From Clostridiales bacterium (GTDB lineage: Bacteria > Bacillota > Clostridia > Oscillospirales > CAG-272), in the NCBI GenBank assembly GCA_024693345.1, contig JAILLB010000040.1, positions 1 to 32,303 of the forward strand: a stretch of DNA of 32,303 nucleotides, given 5' to 3'. This document shows positions 8,936 to 18,443 of this stretch, in pieces. The translations under genes and the position numbers were made by a program. Within the stretch, counting starts at the first letter, position 1. Each line of letters opens with the position of its first letter. The notes below the pieces were generated by a model that worked only from the letters and a program-made list of their open reading frames with translations, was not told the origin of the DNA and did not search any database.

Positions 8936-11005
8936 ATGAAAGATACTAACAGAAAACAGATGAAGATGACGCGTCATCAAATAGATGCACTAATCGTCGA
9001 AATCGTGTCAGCGGTACTACTTGTGGCTGATTTAGCATTTGTCTATTTCAAGTTTTACCCGCTCTACGCGATTTTGGCATCTGTTGCCATTTATCTTATT
9101 GTTCTTGTGATTATCCTAATAAAAAACACGGCTTTCAGAAAAACCATGAGAGGGGTTGCAGAACAGAGAAACTCAGCTTTTGAAAATCTGACTCTAGAAT
9201 GTGTCAGACAGCTTTACATGCCTGTCATAATCTGTTCGGAAGACGGAAAGGTTATATGGCATAATGAAGTTATGTCAAGACTCAGAAAGGGATTGACACC
9301 GGCATACGGACAATTCCTCGATACTTTCTGTGATGCAACTCTGGATAAGATAATTATCGGAGAGACATCAACTGATGAAGAACCCAAAAATGAAGATGGT
9401 GTAGTAGTTCACTTCACAGACGCAACACATGCGGAATATCATCTCGGAAAAACATTTAAGGCAAAAGGTTATTCAGTGAGAACAGAAGATGAAGAATTGT
9501 TCATGGTTGTTTTCAGAGAGATAACCGATATTGTTGAACTGAACAAAGAACTTGTTGACAGGGATGTTGTTGTCGCATATGTTGTGATAGATAACGTTGA
9601 AGAGATTCAAAAACTCGAACAAACAGTGGATAGCACGGCAACTGTTGAAATAAACAGCATACTTAGAAGAGTTTTTGAAGATGAACTTCACGGAGTTATC
9701 AAAGAAAACGGCAAATACAGATATATTTGTGTGTTTGACAGGGAGAATCTTGGCATCCTGATAAACAATAAGTTTGCTTTTCTTGATGATGTCAAATCGG
9801 CTTCAAAGGACTCAGACAGCATTCCTCTAACAATCTCAGTTGGTGTCGGTGCAAATGAAGGAACACTTTTTGAAAAAGAATCATTTGCTCAATCAGCTCT
9901 CGAACTCGCTCTTCAGAGAGGCGGAGATCAGGCCGTAGTAAAGAAGAATGAAGAACTGGCATACTTTGGAGGAAGAGCAAAGACGGCTCCAAAGGGAAGC
10001 ACGGTTAGATCAAGAGTAATTGCAACAGAATTTGCTCAGATGATTAAAAAGAGTTCAAATGTTCTCGTAATGGGACACAAAAACGCCGATTACGATGCAC
10101 TTGGCTCTTGTCTGGCAGTTTCAAGAATTGCTAAATATCTTGGTGTAAAAGTTAATATTATATCCGATGTAAATGATGAAAACCTTGCGCCCGCGTTTGC
10201 AAAACTCACAGATTCTGAATATGACAATTTGTTCGTTGATGCTGTTGAAGCACAGGATCTTCTGAAAAGTGATACTTTGACAGTTGTGGTTGACGTTAAC
10301 AACATTCCTATCTGTGAAGCACCGGATGTCGTAGCAAATTCCAGCAACATCGTAATAATCGACCACCACAGAAAAGTTGCTGAATACGATTTCAAACCCA
10401 ATATTCAGTACATAGAACCGACTGCTTCATCCGCAACTGAACTTCTCTCTGAGTTTTTGCAGCAGTTGTTGCCCCCGAACGCACTTCCCAAGGTCGAAGC
10501 AGATATCATCCTTTCGGGTATTGTCCTTGATACGAAACGTTTCTCACACAATACTGGTATAAGAACATTTAACTCTGCATTGTATCTGAGAAGCCAGGGA
10601 GCGGATCCTGGTGAAGTTAACGAGATGTTCAAGACTGACATTAAGGATTTGATCAGAGAGGCTAAATACGAAAACAGCGTTGTTATTTACAAGTCAGTTA
10701 CTGCAATTGCTCTCAACGACAACGAAGATAACTCGCCTCTTGCAAGAATAAGTGCTGCCAAAGCAGCAGACAGGCTTTTGACAGTCAACGGAGTACAAGC
10801 TTCGTTTGCACTCTGTAAAACAAATGATACTGTGTTTATAAGTGCAAGATCTCAGGGTAATATCAATGTACAGCTCATTCTCGAAAAGATGGGTGGCGGA
10901 GGGCATTACGATGCCGCAGGTGCCCAGGTCACTGCAACTTCGACAAACTCAGTTTTAAAACAGCTTAAGGATGCAATAGACGAATACCTCGAAGAGAACA
11001 AATAA
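8936..11005 (+). CDS. gdpP: c-di-AMP phosphodiesterase GdpP (YybT): TM, degenerate PAS/GGDEF, DHH-DHHA1
   Basis: Two N-terminal TMs; VLVMGHKNADYDALGSCLAV; VIIDHHRK; GGGGHYDAAGAQ. Confidence 0.93.
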   Translation: MKDTNRKQMKMTRHQIDALIVEIVSAVLLVADLAFVYFKFYPLYAILASVAIYLIVLVIILIKNTAFRKTMRGVAEQRNSAFENLTLECVRQLYMPVIICSEDGKVIWHNEVMSRLRKGLTPAYGQFLDTFCDATLDKIIIGETSTDEEPKNEDGVVVHFTDATHAEYHLGKTFKAKGYSVRTEDEELFMVVFREITDIVELNKELVDRDVVVAYVVIDNVEEIQKLEQTVDSTATVEINSILRRVFEDELHGVIKENGKYRYICVFDRENLGILINNKFAFLDDVKSASKDSDSIPLTISVGVGANEGTLFEKESFAQSALELALQRGGDQAVVKKNEELAYFGGRAKTAPKGSTVRSRVIATEFAQMIKKSSNVLVMGHKNADYDALGSCLAVSRIAKYLGVKVNIISDVNDENLAPAFAKLTDSEYDNLFVDAVEAQDLLKSDTLTVVVDVNNIPICEAPDVVANSSNIVIIDHHRKVAEYDFKPNIQYIEPTASSATELLSEFLQQLLPPNALPKVEADIILSGIVLDTKRFSHNTGIRTFNSALYLRSQGADPGEVNEMFKTDIKDLIREAKYENSVVIYKSVTAIALNDNEDNSPLARISAAKAADRLLTVNGVQASFALCKTNDTVFISARSQGNINVQLILEKMGGGGHYDAAGAQVTATSTNSVLKQLKDAIDEYLEENK

Positions 11006-11009
11006 CAAT

Positions 11010-11042
11010 AAAGGCAAAGAACCGAAATGGCTCTTTGCCTTT
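11010..11042. terminator. bidirectional terminator between convergent gdpP and the epimerase gene
   Basis: AAAGGCAAAGA-N11-TCTTTGCCTTT. Confidence 0.75.
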
Positions 11043-11046
11043 CAAA

Positions 11047-11889
11047 TTAATGGACTGAAATAATCGATTCTGAAACAAATGCTTTTCCTGGGTCGATTTT
11101 TATTATTCCTTTTTTCTTTTCAAGTTCTCTTATTGAGAATCTTTCCATAGAACCAGACCATGGCTCAATGCAAACATATGGGGCTCCGGATATAGACCAA
11201 ATCCAAACAACTGTGTTCTTGCCGAATTCGTGCTTCAAAAAAACTCTTCCGGTTTTATCTTTGAGTAAAACCTGTGTTGACTTCGGATTTTCAACTGCTA
11301 TTGTTTTGTCTTCGTCGAAAGTGTGGTTGTCTATTTCCAGAATTCTGTTTTCTTTGAAGGAATAATTCTTGTCAGTCACAGGTGTTTCACCTCTGTAGAA
11401 GATAACGCTTTTCTCATCTTTGTTGAACTCGACTTCAGTTCCCATCTCAACATTAAACGCAGGGTGGAAGCCAACTGAAGTGAACATTGGACTATCACCT
11501 TTGTTTTCGACGTTGAATCTCACGTTCAGTGAATCGTCCGAGATTGAAAACAGAATTGAAAAAGAATAAATGAAAGGATACATCGATTTAGTTTCTTCAT
11601 CCTGAATCAAAGTCAATTCAACAGAAGAATCATCAAGTCTTTTACTCTTGAAAGATTTTGTGCTTGCAAATCCATGCTTTGGCATCATGTACTCTTTGCC
11701 ATTATACGAATATTTGTCTTCAAATACTCGTCCAACTGCGGGAAAGAGTATGGGTGCATGTCCTTCCCAGTAGGCTGGGTCGCCCTGCCAAATATATTCC
11801 TTGCCTTTCTCCAAATTTTTCAGAGAATTTAGTTCTGCGCCGAATTCATTGATAGTCGCAGACAGTCTGCCATTTGTTATGTTAATCAC
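11047..11889 (-). CDS. aldose 1-epimerase family protein (LacX/galactose-mutarotase-like), GTG start
   Basis: GRLSATINEFGAELNSLK, YIWQGDPAYWEGHAPILFPAVGRV, SVGFHPAFNV, YVCIEPWSG. Confidence 0.85.
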   Translation of the reverse strand: MINITNGRLSATINEFGAELNSLKNLEKGKEYIWQGDPAYWEGHAPILFPAVGRVFEDKYSYNGKEYMMPKHGFASTKSFKSKRLDDSSVELTLIQDEETKSMYPFIYSFSILFSISDDSLNVRFNVENKGDSPMFTSVGFHPAFNVEMGTEVEFNKDEKSVIFYRGETPVTDKNYSFKENRILEIDNHTFDEDKTIAVENPKSTQVLLKDKTGRVFLKHEFGKNTVVWIWSISGAPYVCIEPWSGSMERFSIRELEKKKGIIKIDPGKAFVSESIISVH

Positions 11890-11892
11890 GGA

Positions 11893-14388
11893 TCAGTCCT
11901 CAACGAGATTGGTTTCTTTTACTGTCTTTGATGCGGGATCGAGTTTTAGTGTCTTTACTTCGCATGGTCCGAGAACATAAGTTCCGGTAATTCCGATAGT
12001 TGGCAGTTCAAGTGTAATCTCTTTGTTTTTGAATGTAGAGTTGAACAGACGGATTATGAAGAACTCGCCTCTTTCTGCCTTCTTGAATACTGGCATCGTG
12101 ACTGACTCACCATGAAGAATAGCAAAGGGCTTAATTGTGTTTTCTTTATCTTTCTCACAGCCAATCGGGAAGAATGACATCGCACAAGGTGCTTCGGCAA
12201 ATACGGCAGAACTTCTTTCAATGTTGTCTTCGATAAACTCTCTGTCACCCGCTTTGAGAATGAACTCAAATGTGTGTTCACCCTGGTCAATCAAATCGGA
12301 GTATCTATCCTGTTCCATTATGTATGGCTTTCTGATAGAGAAGTCGCTCTTTCCTGCTGAATAACCTGGTGCTCTGAGCATTGTGATTCTTATTTCCCCA
12401 TCAAGAAAATCCGAACCATATGTTCCATTATTGATTACGGCAAATGCATTTGTTCTGTCAGCTGCCATAACCCACTTCTGAGAAACCATTTCCTCTCCGT
12501 TTGTGAGCAGAGATTCAGTTGAATAAGCGGTTTGTCCAAGATATTCTCCATCTATGGTGGTTGGAACTGAGAGCTTCAGCATCTTCATCTTTTCGTTCCA
12601 GAATACCTTTTCCTGAATCTTGATTTCGGAACTGAACTTGTCAAGATAGTATCTTCTTACAATAACGCTTCTGTTGTACTTGAAAATTGCTTCTATGATT
12701 GTTCTGACGTCGCCATCTTCAATGATTCTTACGGGTGCCAGTTCTTCTGCCTGCTGAATTCCGCAGAAATCAGCTGCTTCTTTAGCTGACATTATTTCAA
12801 ACTGTCCGACAATATCTCTAAAGGCTCTCTCTTTGAACGCCCATGAGTTTTCATCATCATGAACAACAAGAGGAGTAAGGGCTGATCTTGAAATATATTC
12901 TTTTCCGTCAACCACAAAACTTGTGAGAAGGCCTGTTTTATAGCTTATGGTTGCCTTGATTTTTCCGTTGTCAAAAACAAATTCCTCTTTTTGTTCCGGT
13001 TTTCTTTCTGCCGGAGACGGGATGAGTTTAATTGTTACATCATAACGCTGCATAGAAGAAGCGGGAAGAGTAGCTTTGAAAACACTCTTTACACGCCAGT
13101 CCACATTGAAGTTTGACACTTCGTGTTCTCTCTGAGATACAACGTGCTCACCATTGTGAGTGATAACAGGCATTGCGTAAAGGTCTCTGTTTTTGTTCTG
13201 ATCGGGAAGCTGGTATTCGACTTCGATTGTTTCTGTAACCGGATAAGGATGCGGGTTGTACACGAATACGGGAATTGTTCCGTCTTCTGCTTTTTTCTGG
13301 TCAGAGCAGAGTGAGAGGAACGCATGAATTCTTGTGTCTTTTAATTCTTTAAGACCGTGTCCTGCAACTGCTGTTGCATATTCTTCGACAGGCTTAATTG
13401 CTGATCCCGGAAGAATGTCATGGAACTCATCAAGCAAGAGGTCTTTTGTGACTGTTTTCATCGTGTCTGCAGGGTACTTCATTAATCCTGCAAAACTTGC
13501 ATGGGCTGACATTTTCTCGGTTTTAAACAAATCATTTTCGAGTTGTCTGTGGAGCATTTTGATTCTGCTCTGTGTTGTATAACAACCGGTGTATCTCGGA
13601 TTGAGAATTCCTCTGTATTCCGGAATATTTGTCTCTTTTTCAAGTAACTCTGCAAAGTATGATTCCGGGTCCGAATGAATTATGTTGTACTGGTTATTGG
13701 TCTCATTTAACTCTTTGATTTTCTGATAGTCAACTCTTGACGGGCCGCCGCCGTGGTTTCCGATTCCCCATAGTACAATTCCAACCTTGGCATTTGGATT
13801 TTTATCCATCCAGCCTTTGATTTTCTGATCAGCTTCACCTCTGTGTGATTCGTATGAGTTATATGCTCTGTGGCAGAGGATTTTTGAACCGTCGGGTCCA
13901 ACCCAGTAAAAGTCTTCAGCAGGGAGTTCCAGCATGTCTGGTTCAGGTCTGCAGAAAGTATATGACTTGAATCCGGATTTTGTTAGAATCTGGACAAGAC
14001 CTCTTGAGTGTCCGAAGGAGTCAAAGTTCATTGCATCAGTCGAAACTACGCCGAATTTTTCTTTGAAGTAATATCTTCCTTCGAGAATCTGACGAACAAA
14101 GCTTTCTCCTGACGGAAGGTTTGCATCCGGCTGGAGATACCATCCTCCCATAATGTGCCACTTTTTCTCTTTGACGAGTTTCTGAATTCTGGCAAAGAGA
14201 ACAGGGTCATATTCTTCTACCCACTGATACAGAATGGCCTCGTTGTGACAAAAAACAAATCCGTCATAATTGTCACAGAAATCTGCGGCAACACGGTAAG
14301 TTGAAAGAGTCTCGGCGACACCTTCCTCAATGTTCCACAGCCATACTACGTCAATGTGTGCGTTACAAACCAAATGCAAATTTTTCAT
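11893..14388 (-). CDS. alpha-mannosidase, glycoside hydrolase family 38
   Basis: CNAHIDVVWLWNIEEG, GGWYLQPDANLPSGESFVRQIL, NFDSFGHSRGLVQIL, LLDEFHDILPGSAI. Confidence 0.93.
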   Translation of the reverse strand: MKNLHLVCNAHIDVVWLWNIEEGVAETLSTYRVAADFCDNYDGFVFCHNEAILYQWVEEYDPVLFARIQKLVKEKKWHIMGGWYLQPDANLPSGESFVRQILEGRYYFKEKFGVVSTDAMNFDSFGHSRGLVQILTKSGFKSYTFCRPEPDMLELPAEDFYWVGPDGSKILCHRAYNSYESHRGEADQKIKGWMDKNPNAKVGIVLWGIGNHGGGPSRVDYQKIKELNETNNQYNIIHSDPESYFAELLEKETNIPEYRGILNPRYTGCYTTQSRIKMLHRQLENDLFKTEKMSAHASFAGLMKYPADTMKTVTKDLLLDEFHDILPGSAIKPVEEYATAVAGHGLKELKDTRIHAFLSLCSDQKKAEDGTIPVFVYNPHPYPVTETIEVEYQLPDQNKNRDLYAMPVITHNGEHVVSQREHEVSNFNVDWRVKSVFKATLPASSMQRYDVTIKLIPSPAERKPEQKEEFVFDNGKIKATISYKTGLLTSFVVDGKEYISRSALTPLVVHDDENSWAFKERAFRDIVGQFEIMSAKEAADFCGIQQAEELAPVRIIEDGDVRTIIEAIFKYNRSVIVRRYYLDKFSSEIKIQEKVFWNEKMKMLKLSVPTTIDGEYLGQTAYSTESLLTNGEEMVSQKWVMAADRTNAFAVINNGTYGSDFLDGEIRITMLRAPGYSAGKSDFSIRKPYIMEQDRYSDLIDQGEHTFEFILKAGDREFIEDNIERSSAVFAEAPCAMSFFPIGCEKDKENTIKPFAILHGESVTMPVFKKAERGEFFIIRLFNSTFKNKEITLELPTIGITGTYVLGPCEVKTLKLDPASKTVKETNLVED

Positions 14389-14455
14389 GATAAAATCCCC
14401 CTGTAAAAATACAATGAAATTATACCATCCGAAAAGACTCCAGTAAACACTGTGA

Positions 14456-14484
14456 TTGAAATATACAAAAAATAGTAGTATACT
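14456..14484 (+). promoter_or_regulatory. sigma-A-type promoter for the YwaF-like gene
   Basis: TTGAAA (14456-14461) N17 TATACT (14479-14484). Confidence 0.7.
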
Positions 14485-14548
14485 TATCGGGCACGACGCG
14501 CTCTCGCGTCAAACATTATGTATTTGTGGATTATTCCACTGAGGAGTT

Positions 14549-15334
14549 ATGAAAGAATTTCTAGGAATCGGGGGATATACAAGAATCCCTGAAGGAGCCT
14601 ACAGCTGGCAGCATTTAACATTCGTTTTTGTTTTGATGGGATTGATGATATTCCTTGCTGTATTTTTAGGACTGAGATATAGAAACAAAGACGATAAAAC
14701 AAAAAACAAAGTAATAATAGCAGCAGCAATACTGATTGATGCAATCGAAATATTCAAGTTGGTTGTTTTCTGCGTCAGAGGAAATGGCATTGCCGAACTT
14801 AGAACAAATCTGCCGCTTTTCCTGTGCAGTATTCAATTGATTGCAATCCCGCTTGCCGCATTTACAAAAGGAAGAGTCAAAGAGGCTTCAACTGATTTTG
14901 TTTTCATTTTCGGCATTCTCAGCGGAATGATGGGAATAATTGGAGCTGCTCAGAACTTCAATGCATATCCTGTTCTGGGAATTGATAACATGGCTTCCGG
15001 ACTAACTCACTCGATTGCGGGTTTTGCATCGCTTTATATAGGTGTGTCTGGAAGTGCGAGCATGAAGAAGAAAAACATCCCGTTTACATACGGAATTTTT
15101 GTTTTCTTTATGGGACTGGCGTTTCTTGCCAATACGCTTCTTGATTACAACTACATGTTCCTTAGAACTCCGGATGGAACTCCGTATCAGATATTCTATA
15201 ACCTGGTAGGCGGAAATCCGGTTATTTATCCGATGATAGTAATCGGTTTGTTCCTCGCATATATTGCGGTATTTTATCTTGTGTTCCTTGCAATCAAAAA
15301 GAAAAGATTGCAGAAAGAAGCAATTAGCGGTTGA
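14549..15334 (+). CDS. YwaF/TIGR02206-like integral membrane protein
   Basis: About 6-7 TM segments; YSWQHLTFVFVLMGL and C-terminal topology resemble the YwaF family. Confidence 0.6.
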   Translation: MKEFLGIGGYTRIPEGAYSWQHLTFVFVLMGLMIFLAVFLGLRYRNKDDKTKNKVIIAAAILIDAIEIFKLVVFCVRGNGIAELRTNLPLFLCSIQLIAIPLAAFTKGRVKEASTDFVFIFGILSGMMGIIGAAQNFNAYPVLGIDNMASGLTHSIAGFASLYIGVSGSASMKKKNIPFTYGIFVFFMGLAFLANTLLDYNYMFLRTPDGTPYQIFYNLVGGNPVIYPMIVIGLFLAYIAVFYLVFLAIKKKRLQKEAISG

Positions 15335-15358
15335 AAAATAAAAAGTTTTTGTTAGAAT
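15331..15358 (+). promoter_or_regulatory. promoter overlapping the upstream stop codon, for the DUF4364-like gene
   Basis: TTGAAA (15331-15336) N16 TAGAAT (15353-15358). Confidence 0.5.
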
Positions 15359-15388
15359 ATATGCACTAATCAAAAGAGGGAGGGTTAT

Positions 15389-15973
15389 ATGGCTTGGCTT
15401 ATTACGGATAAATCAGACGTTAAAATATTTATCCTTTATTTACTTACGCGCATTGATCGTCCCGTTGATTTTGTGACGCTCAATGATATAGCAGTCCAGG
15501 ATGGTTATGTCAGTCATTTTGATTTCATGATCGGTTTCGATGAATTGAAAGAGACAAAAGCCATTGAATCAAAAAAGGCTGACAACGGAGAAGAGATGTG
15601 GGTAATCACATCTGCAGGAATGACTGCGGCTCAGACACTCAAATCAAGCATTATGCCTGATATAATGGAGAAGGCCGCAAGATCTGCACTTGCTCTCATT
15701 TCATTCAAGCACAGAGACACAAAAATACACAGTTCAATAAAGAGAGTCAAAGCAGGTGAATATGTCCTCAACATGGTTGCCAGAGACGGCGACGATGAGT
15801 TTATGAACATTTCTCTGTCATTTGACTCTGAACACACGGCTGAGATTATGAAAAACAATTTCGACAGATCTCCGGAGCTCGTGTACAGAGGACTTCTCGG
15901 GGTACTGTCAGGAGACATAAACTATCTGGCGGATGCCTGGAGTTTCAAACCGGAGGAGGATGGCAATGGCTGA
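15389..15973 (+). CDS. DUF4364-like protein (predicted winged-helix N-terminus)
   Basis: DKSDVKIFILYLLTRIDRPVDFVTLNDI...HFDFMIGFDELKE architecture. Confidence 0.65.
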   Translation: MAWLITDKSDVKIFILYLLTRIDRPVDFVTLNDIAVQDGYVSHFDFMIGFDELKETKAIESKKADNGEEMWVITSAGMTAAQTLKSSIMPDIMEKAARSALALISFKHRDTKIHSSIKRVKAGEYVLNMVARDGDDEFMNISLSFDSEHTAEIMKNNFDRSPELVYRGLLGVLSGDINYLADAWSFKPEEDGNG

Positions 15974-16988
15974 AGAAAAGAAAAAACGCCATAACCTGTA
16001 TGACTTCGTTACCGGTGGAAAAAACAACAGAGCTGACGTTGATTTGAGAAGCCAGATTAAAGGCTTCAACACAAAAAACATGTTCAGACTGTACTTCAGA
16101 AGGTTCAGACAAATCACGATACTGAATATCATGATTATAATGTCCAATTTCCCTCTGATATTCCTTATTCTTGCAATAAGCGGACTTGTAAGTCATCAGA
16201 CTGTTGCACCTGTTAACCCGATTTATTCGGTTGTTTACGGAATAACCACTATTTCCGGACCAACACCCGCGACTGCTGCCATGAATGGTCTGTTTATGGA
16301 AAACTCTGTAATGTATTATCCGAGTGTATGGACATACATCTGCTACGGGTTAAGTTTTCTTGAAGTATTCACAATTGGACTCGGAAACGTAGGAATTATG
16401 TATGTTATGAGAAATCTGGTCAGAGGCGAACCATTGTTTTTGCCGAGTGATTTCTTTGATTCAATCAAAACCAATTTCAAACTTGGCTTGATAACAGGTG
16501 TAATAGATAGTGTTTTGCTTGTGCTCTGCGGATTCTCAATATATTCATACTGGGTCAACTACGGTAACTATTATATACTGTTCTTTGCGTCAGTTTTGAT
16601 GTTAATACTTTACCTAATACTTAGAAATCTGTTGTATTTGATGATTGTAACATTCGATCAAAAGTATAGGTATCTGATAAAAAATGCACTCATATTCACT
16701 ATTCTGGGATTCGGAAGAAATTTCCTTGCACTGCTTGGCGGAGCATTAATCTGTGTACTTTTCTACTCATTGTCTGTCACGGTGTTTATCCCGATAGGTG
16801 TAATTGCTTTCATTCTTTTCATTCCTGCGACCATAATGTACTTTATGACATACGTCGGATACTGGAAAATCAACGATATTATGATTGAGCCATATTATCA
16901 GAAACACCCGAACGAAAGACCAAAGGTAGAACCCGTTGATGACTATGTTGGCGAAACCGATGATCCGGGAGAAGAACCATTAGAGTGA
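15966..16988 (+). CDS. DUF624/YesL-like membrane protein (start 15960 or 15966 behind GGAGGA)
   Basis: MAEEKKKRHNLYDF...RLYFRRFRQITILNIMIIMSNFPLIFLI; several TMs; basic N-terminus. Confidence 0.5.
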   Translation: MAEEKKKRHNLYDFVTGGKNNRADVDLRSQIKGFNTKNMFRLYFRRFRQITILNIMIIMSNFPLIFLILAISGLVSHQTVAPVNPIYSVVYGITTISGPTPATAAMNGLFMENSVMYYPSVWTYICYGLSFLEVFTIGLGNVGIMYVMRNLVRGEPLFLPSDFFDSIKTNFKLGLITGVIDSVLLVLCGFSIYSYWVNYGNYYILFFASVLMLILYLILRNLLYLMIVTFDQKYRYLIKNALIFTILGFGRNFLALLGGALICVLFYSLSVTVFIPIGVIAFILFIPATIMYFMTYVGYWKINDIMIEPYYQKHPNERPKVEPVDDYVGETDDPGEEPLE

Positions 16989-16993
16989 ATTAT

Positions 16994-17027
16994 AAAAGGG
17001 AGATTTTAAAAAAGTCTTCCTTTTTTT
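16994..17027 (+). terminator. Rho-independent terminator
   Basis: AAAAGGGAGA-N-TCTTCCTTTTTTT. Confidence 0.65.
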
Positions 17028-17028
17028 C

Positions 17029-17052
17029 AACAAAAGTCAATTTTTAAACGTC
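17029..17052 (+). promoter_or_regulatory. candidate ECF-type (autoregulatory) promoter
   Basis: AAC (17029-17031) N17 CGTC (17049-17052), ahead of the ECF sigma gene. Confidence 0.4.
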
Positions 17053-17077
17053 TTAGTTAACAGAAGGGTGGTTGTGT

Positions 17078-17596
17078 ATGCAAAACAATGAGTTTGAATC
17101 AAAATTTGCTCTTATGTTGACCGGTGACGAAGAAGCATTCACGTATGTGTACAATGAAACGAAAAAACCTGTATATACAATAATCAACAGAATCGTTAAC
17201 AACAGATGCGAATCTGAAGATATTATGCAGGATTTATTTCTGCGACTCATTACAAAAACGGATTTGGATATAATCAAGAATCCGAGAGCATACATTTTCA
17301 TGATGGCCAGAAACATGGCAATCGACAGCCTCAGAAAGGATCATCCCGATTATCTCGATGAAGATGTAACTGACAGAGAGAATTCATCTTTTGATGAACA
17401 CATTTGCCTGACATCTTCCATCGAAGACGCTATTCTGCAACTTGACATAAAGGAGAGGGAAGTTATCTCCCTTCATATTAATGCAGGCATGAAGTTCAGG
17501 GAAATATCCGAATATCTGGGTGAACCGCCCGGGACATTGCGGAGCAGATATAGCTTGGCAATAAAAAAGCTCAGAAGCATAATGAAAGAAGGGTGA
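17078..17596 (+). CDS. RNA polymerase ECF-type sigma factor (sigma2 + sigma4)
   Basis: ESEDIMQDLFLRLITK, NPRAYIFMMARNMAIDSLRK, ILQLDIKEREVISLHINAGMKFREISEYLGEPPGTLRSRYSLAIKKLR; RBS AGAAGGGTGG. Confidence 0.85.
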   Translation: MQNNEFESKFALMLTGDEEAFTYVYNETKKPVYTIINRIVNNRCESEDIMQDLFLRLITKTDLDIIKNPRAYIFMMARNMAIDSLRKDHPDYLDEDVTDRENSSFDEHICLTSSIEDAILQLDIKEREVISLHINAGMKFREISEYLGEPPGTLRSRYSLAIKKLRSIMKEG

Positions 17597-17598
17597 TT

Positions 17599-18384
17599 AT
17601 GAAAAAGATTTTGATGTTTTCCTATATAATAATTCTTGCTGTTGTTTTGTGCATGAGTGCCTCAGCCGGATTTTTAGACGAATTGTTTCCAAATGGCGAA
17701 TATCCCGATGATGTCGGTGCATATTTTTACGGCATGACAGGATATAACGCCGAAACACCGGAAATAAAACCGCATCAGTTTTATGTGGTTTATATGGTTG
17801 AAGGAACAGGCAATGACAGGCTAGAAGAAATTAGAAGCTTTCTTGGTGAAGGTGAAACAATAGAGTTCAGGTATTGCAAAAGATCATATAACTTTTATTC
17901 AGATTTGGCTCAAAAAATTGGTTCCGAATTCAAACCAAGTGTAGGAGAAATTAAGAGTATTGGAGTTGGCATATCCAGCGATAATACATTCTTAGTAATT
18001 TATGTAACTGAAAATCCCGAAAAGATTCAGTCGGAAATTGATGCTGCCTATCCCAAATACAATGGCGAAATCCAAGTGAATTATTACGATGTAACAACAG
18101 GAATAGACGAGGTTGCAAATGAATTGTATTCTAATCCGGTTGTTTCAAGACCTGATAATTCAAATGGTTTGATTTGGCTTGTTGCAGTGGCATCTGTTGT
18201 TCTCATCGGTGCCGGTCTGGTTACATTTGTTCTCCTGAACAGAAGAAAGAGAGTTCTTGTCACGAGCAATGGTGACGAGATAACTGAAGGAAGTCTGTCA
18301 GCGAAAACTGTTGAAGATGCTGTCGCGGTCGGTCAGGAACCATCAGATAGAGTTTATGATGGAATAAAGAAAAGAATGAAATAG
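17599..18384 (+). CDS. hypothetical type I membrane protein (signal peptide, ectodomain, C-terminal TM, short cytoplasmic tail)
   Basis: MKKILMFSYIIILAVVLCMSASAGF signal; LIWLVAVASVVLIGAGLVTFVLLNRRKR stop-transfer; coupled to the ECF sigma gene. Confidence 0.8.
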   Translation: MKKILMFSYIIILAVVLCMSASAGFLDELFPNGEYPDDVGAYFYGMTGYNAETPEIKPHQFYVVYMVEGTGNDRLEEIRSFLGEGETIEFRYCKRSYNFYSDLAQKIGSEFKPSVGEIKSIGVGISSDNTFLVIYVTENPEKIQSEIDAAYPKYNGEIQVNYYDVTTGIDEVANELYSNPVVSRPDNSNGLIWLVAVASVVLIGAGLVTFVLLNRRKRVLVTSNGDEITEGSLSAKTVEDAVAVGQEPSDRVYDGIKKRMK

Positions 18385-18394
18385 AACAAAGCAC

Positions 18395-18431
18395 AAAAAG
18401 AGTCCTGAGGTTGTTGTCCCCAGGACTTTTT
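18395..18431. terminator. bidirectional terminator between convergent genes
   Basis: AAAAAGAGTCCTGAGG-ttgttgt-CCCCAGGACTTTTT. Confidence 0.85.
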
Positions 18432-18443
18432 CTTTGAGCTGTT

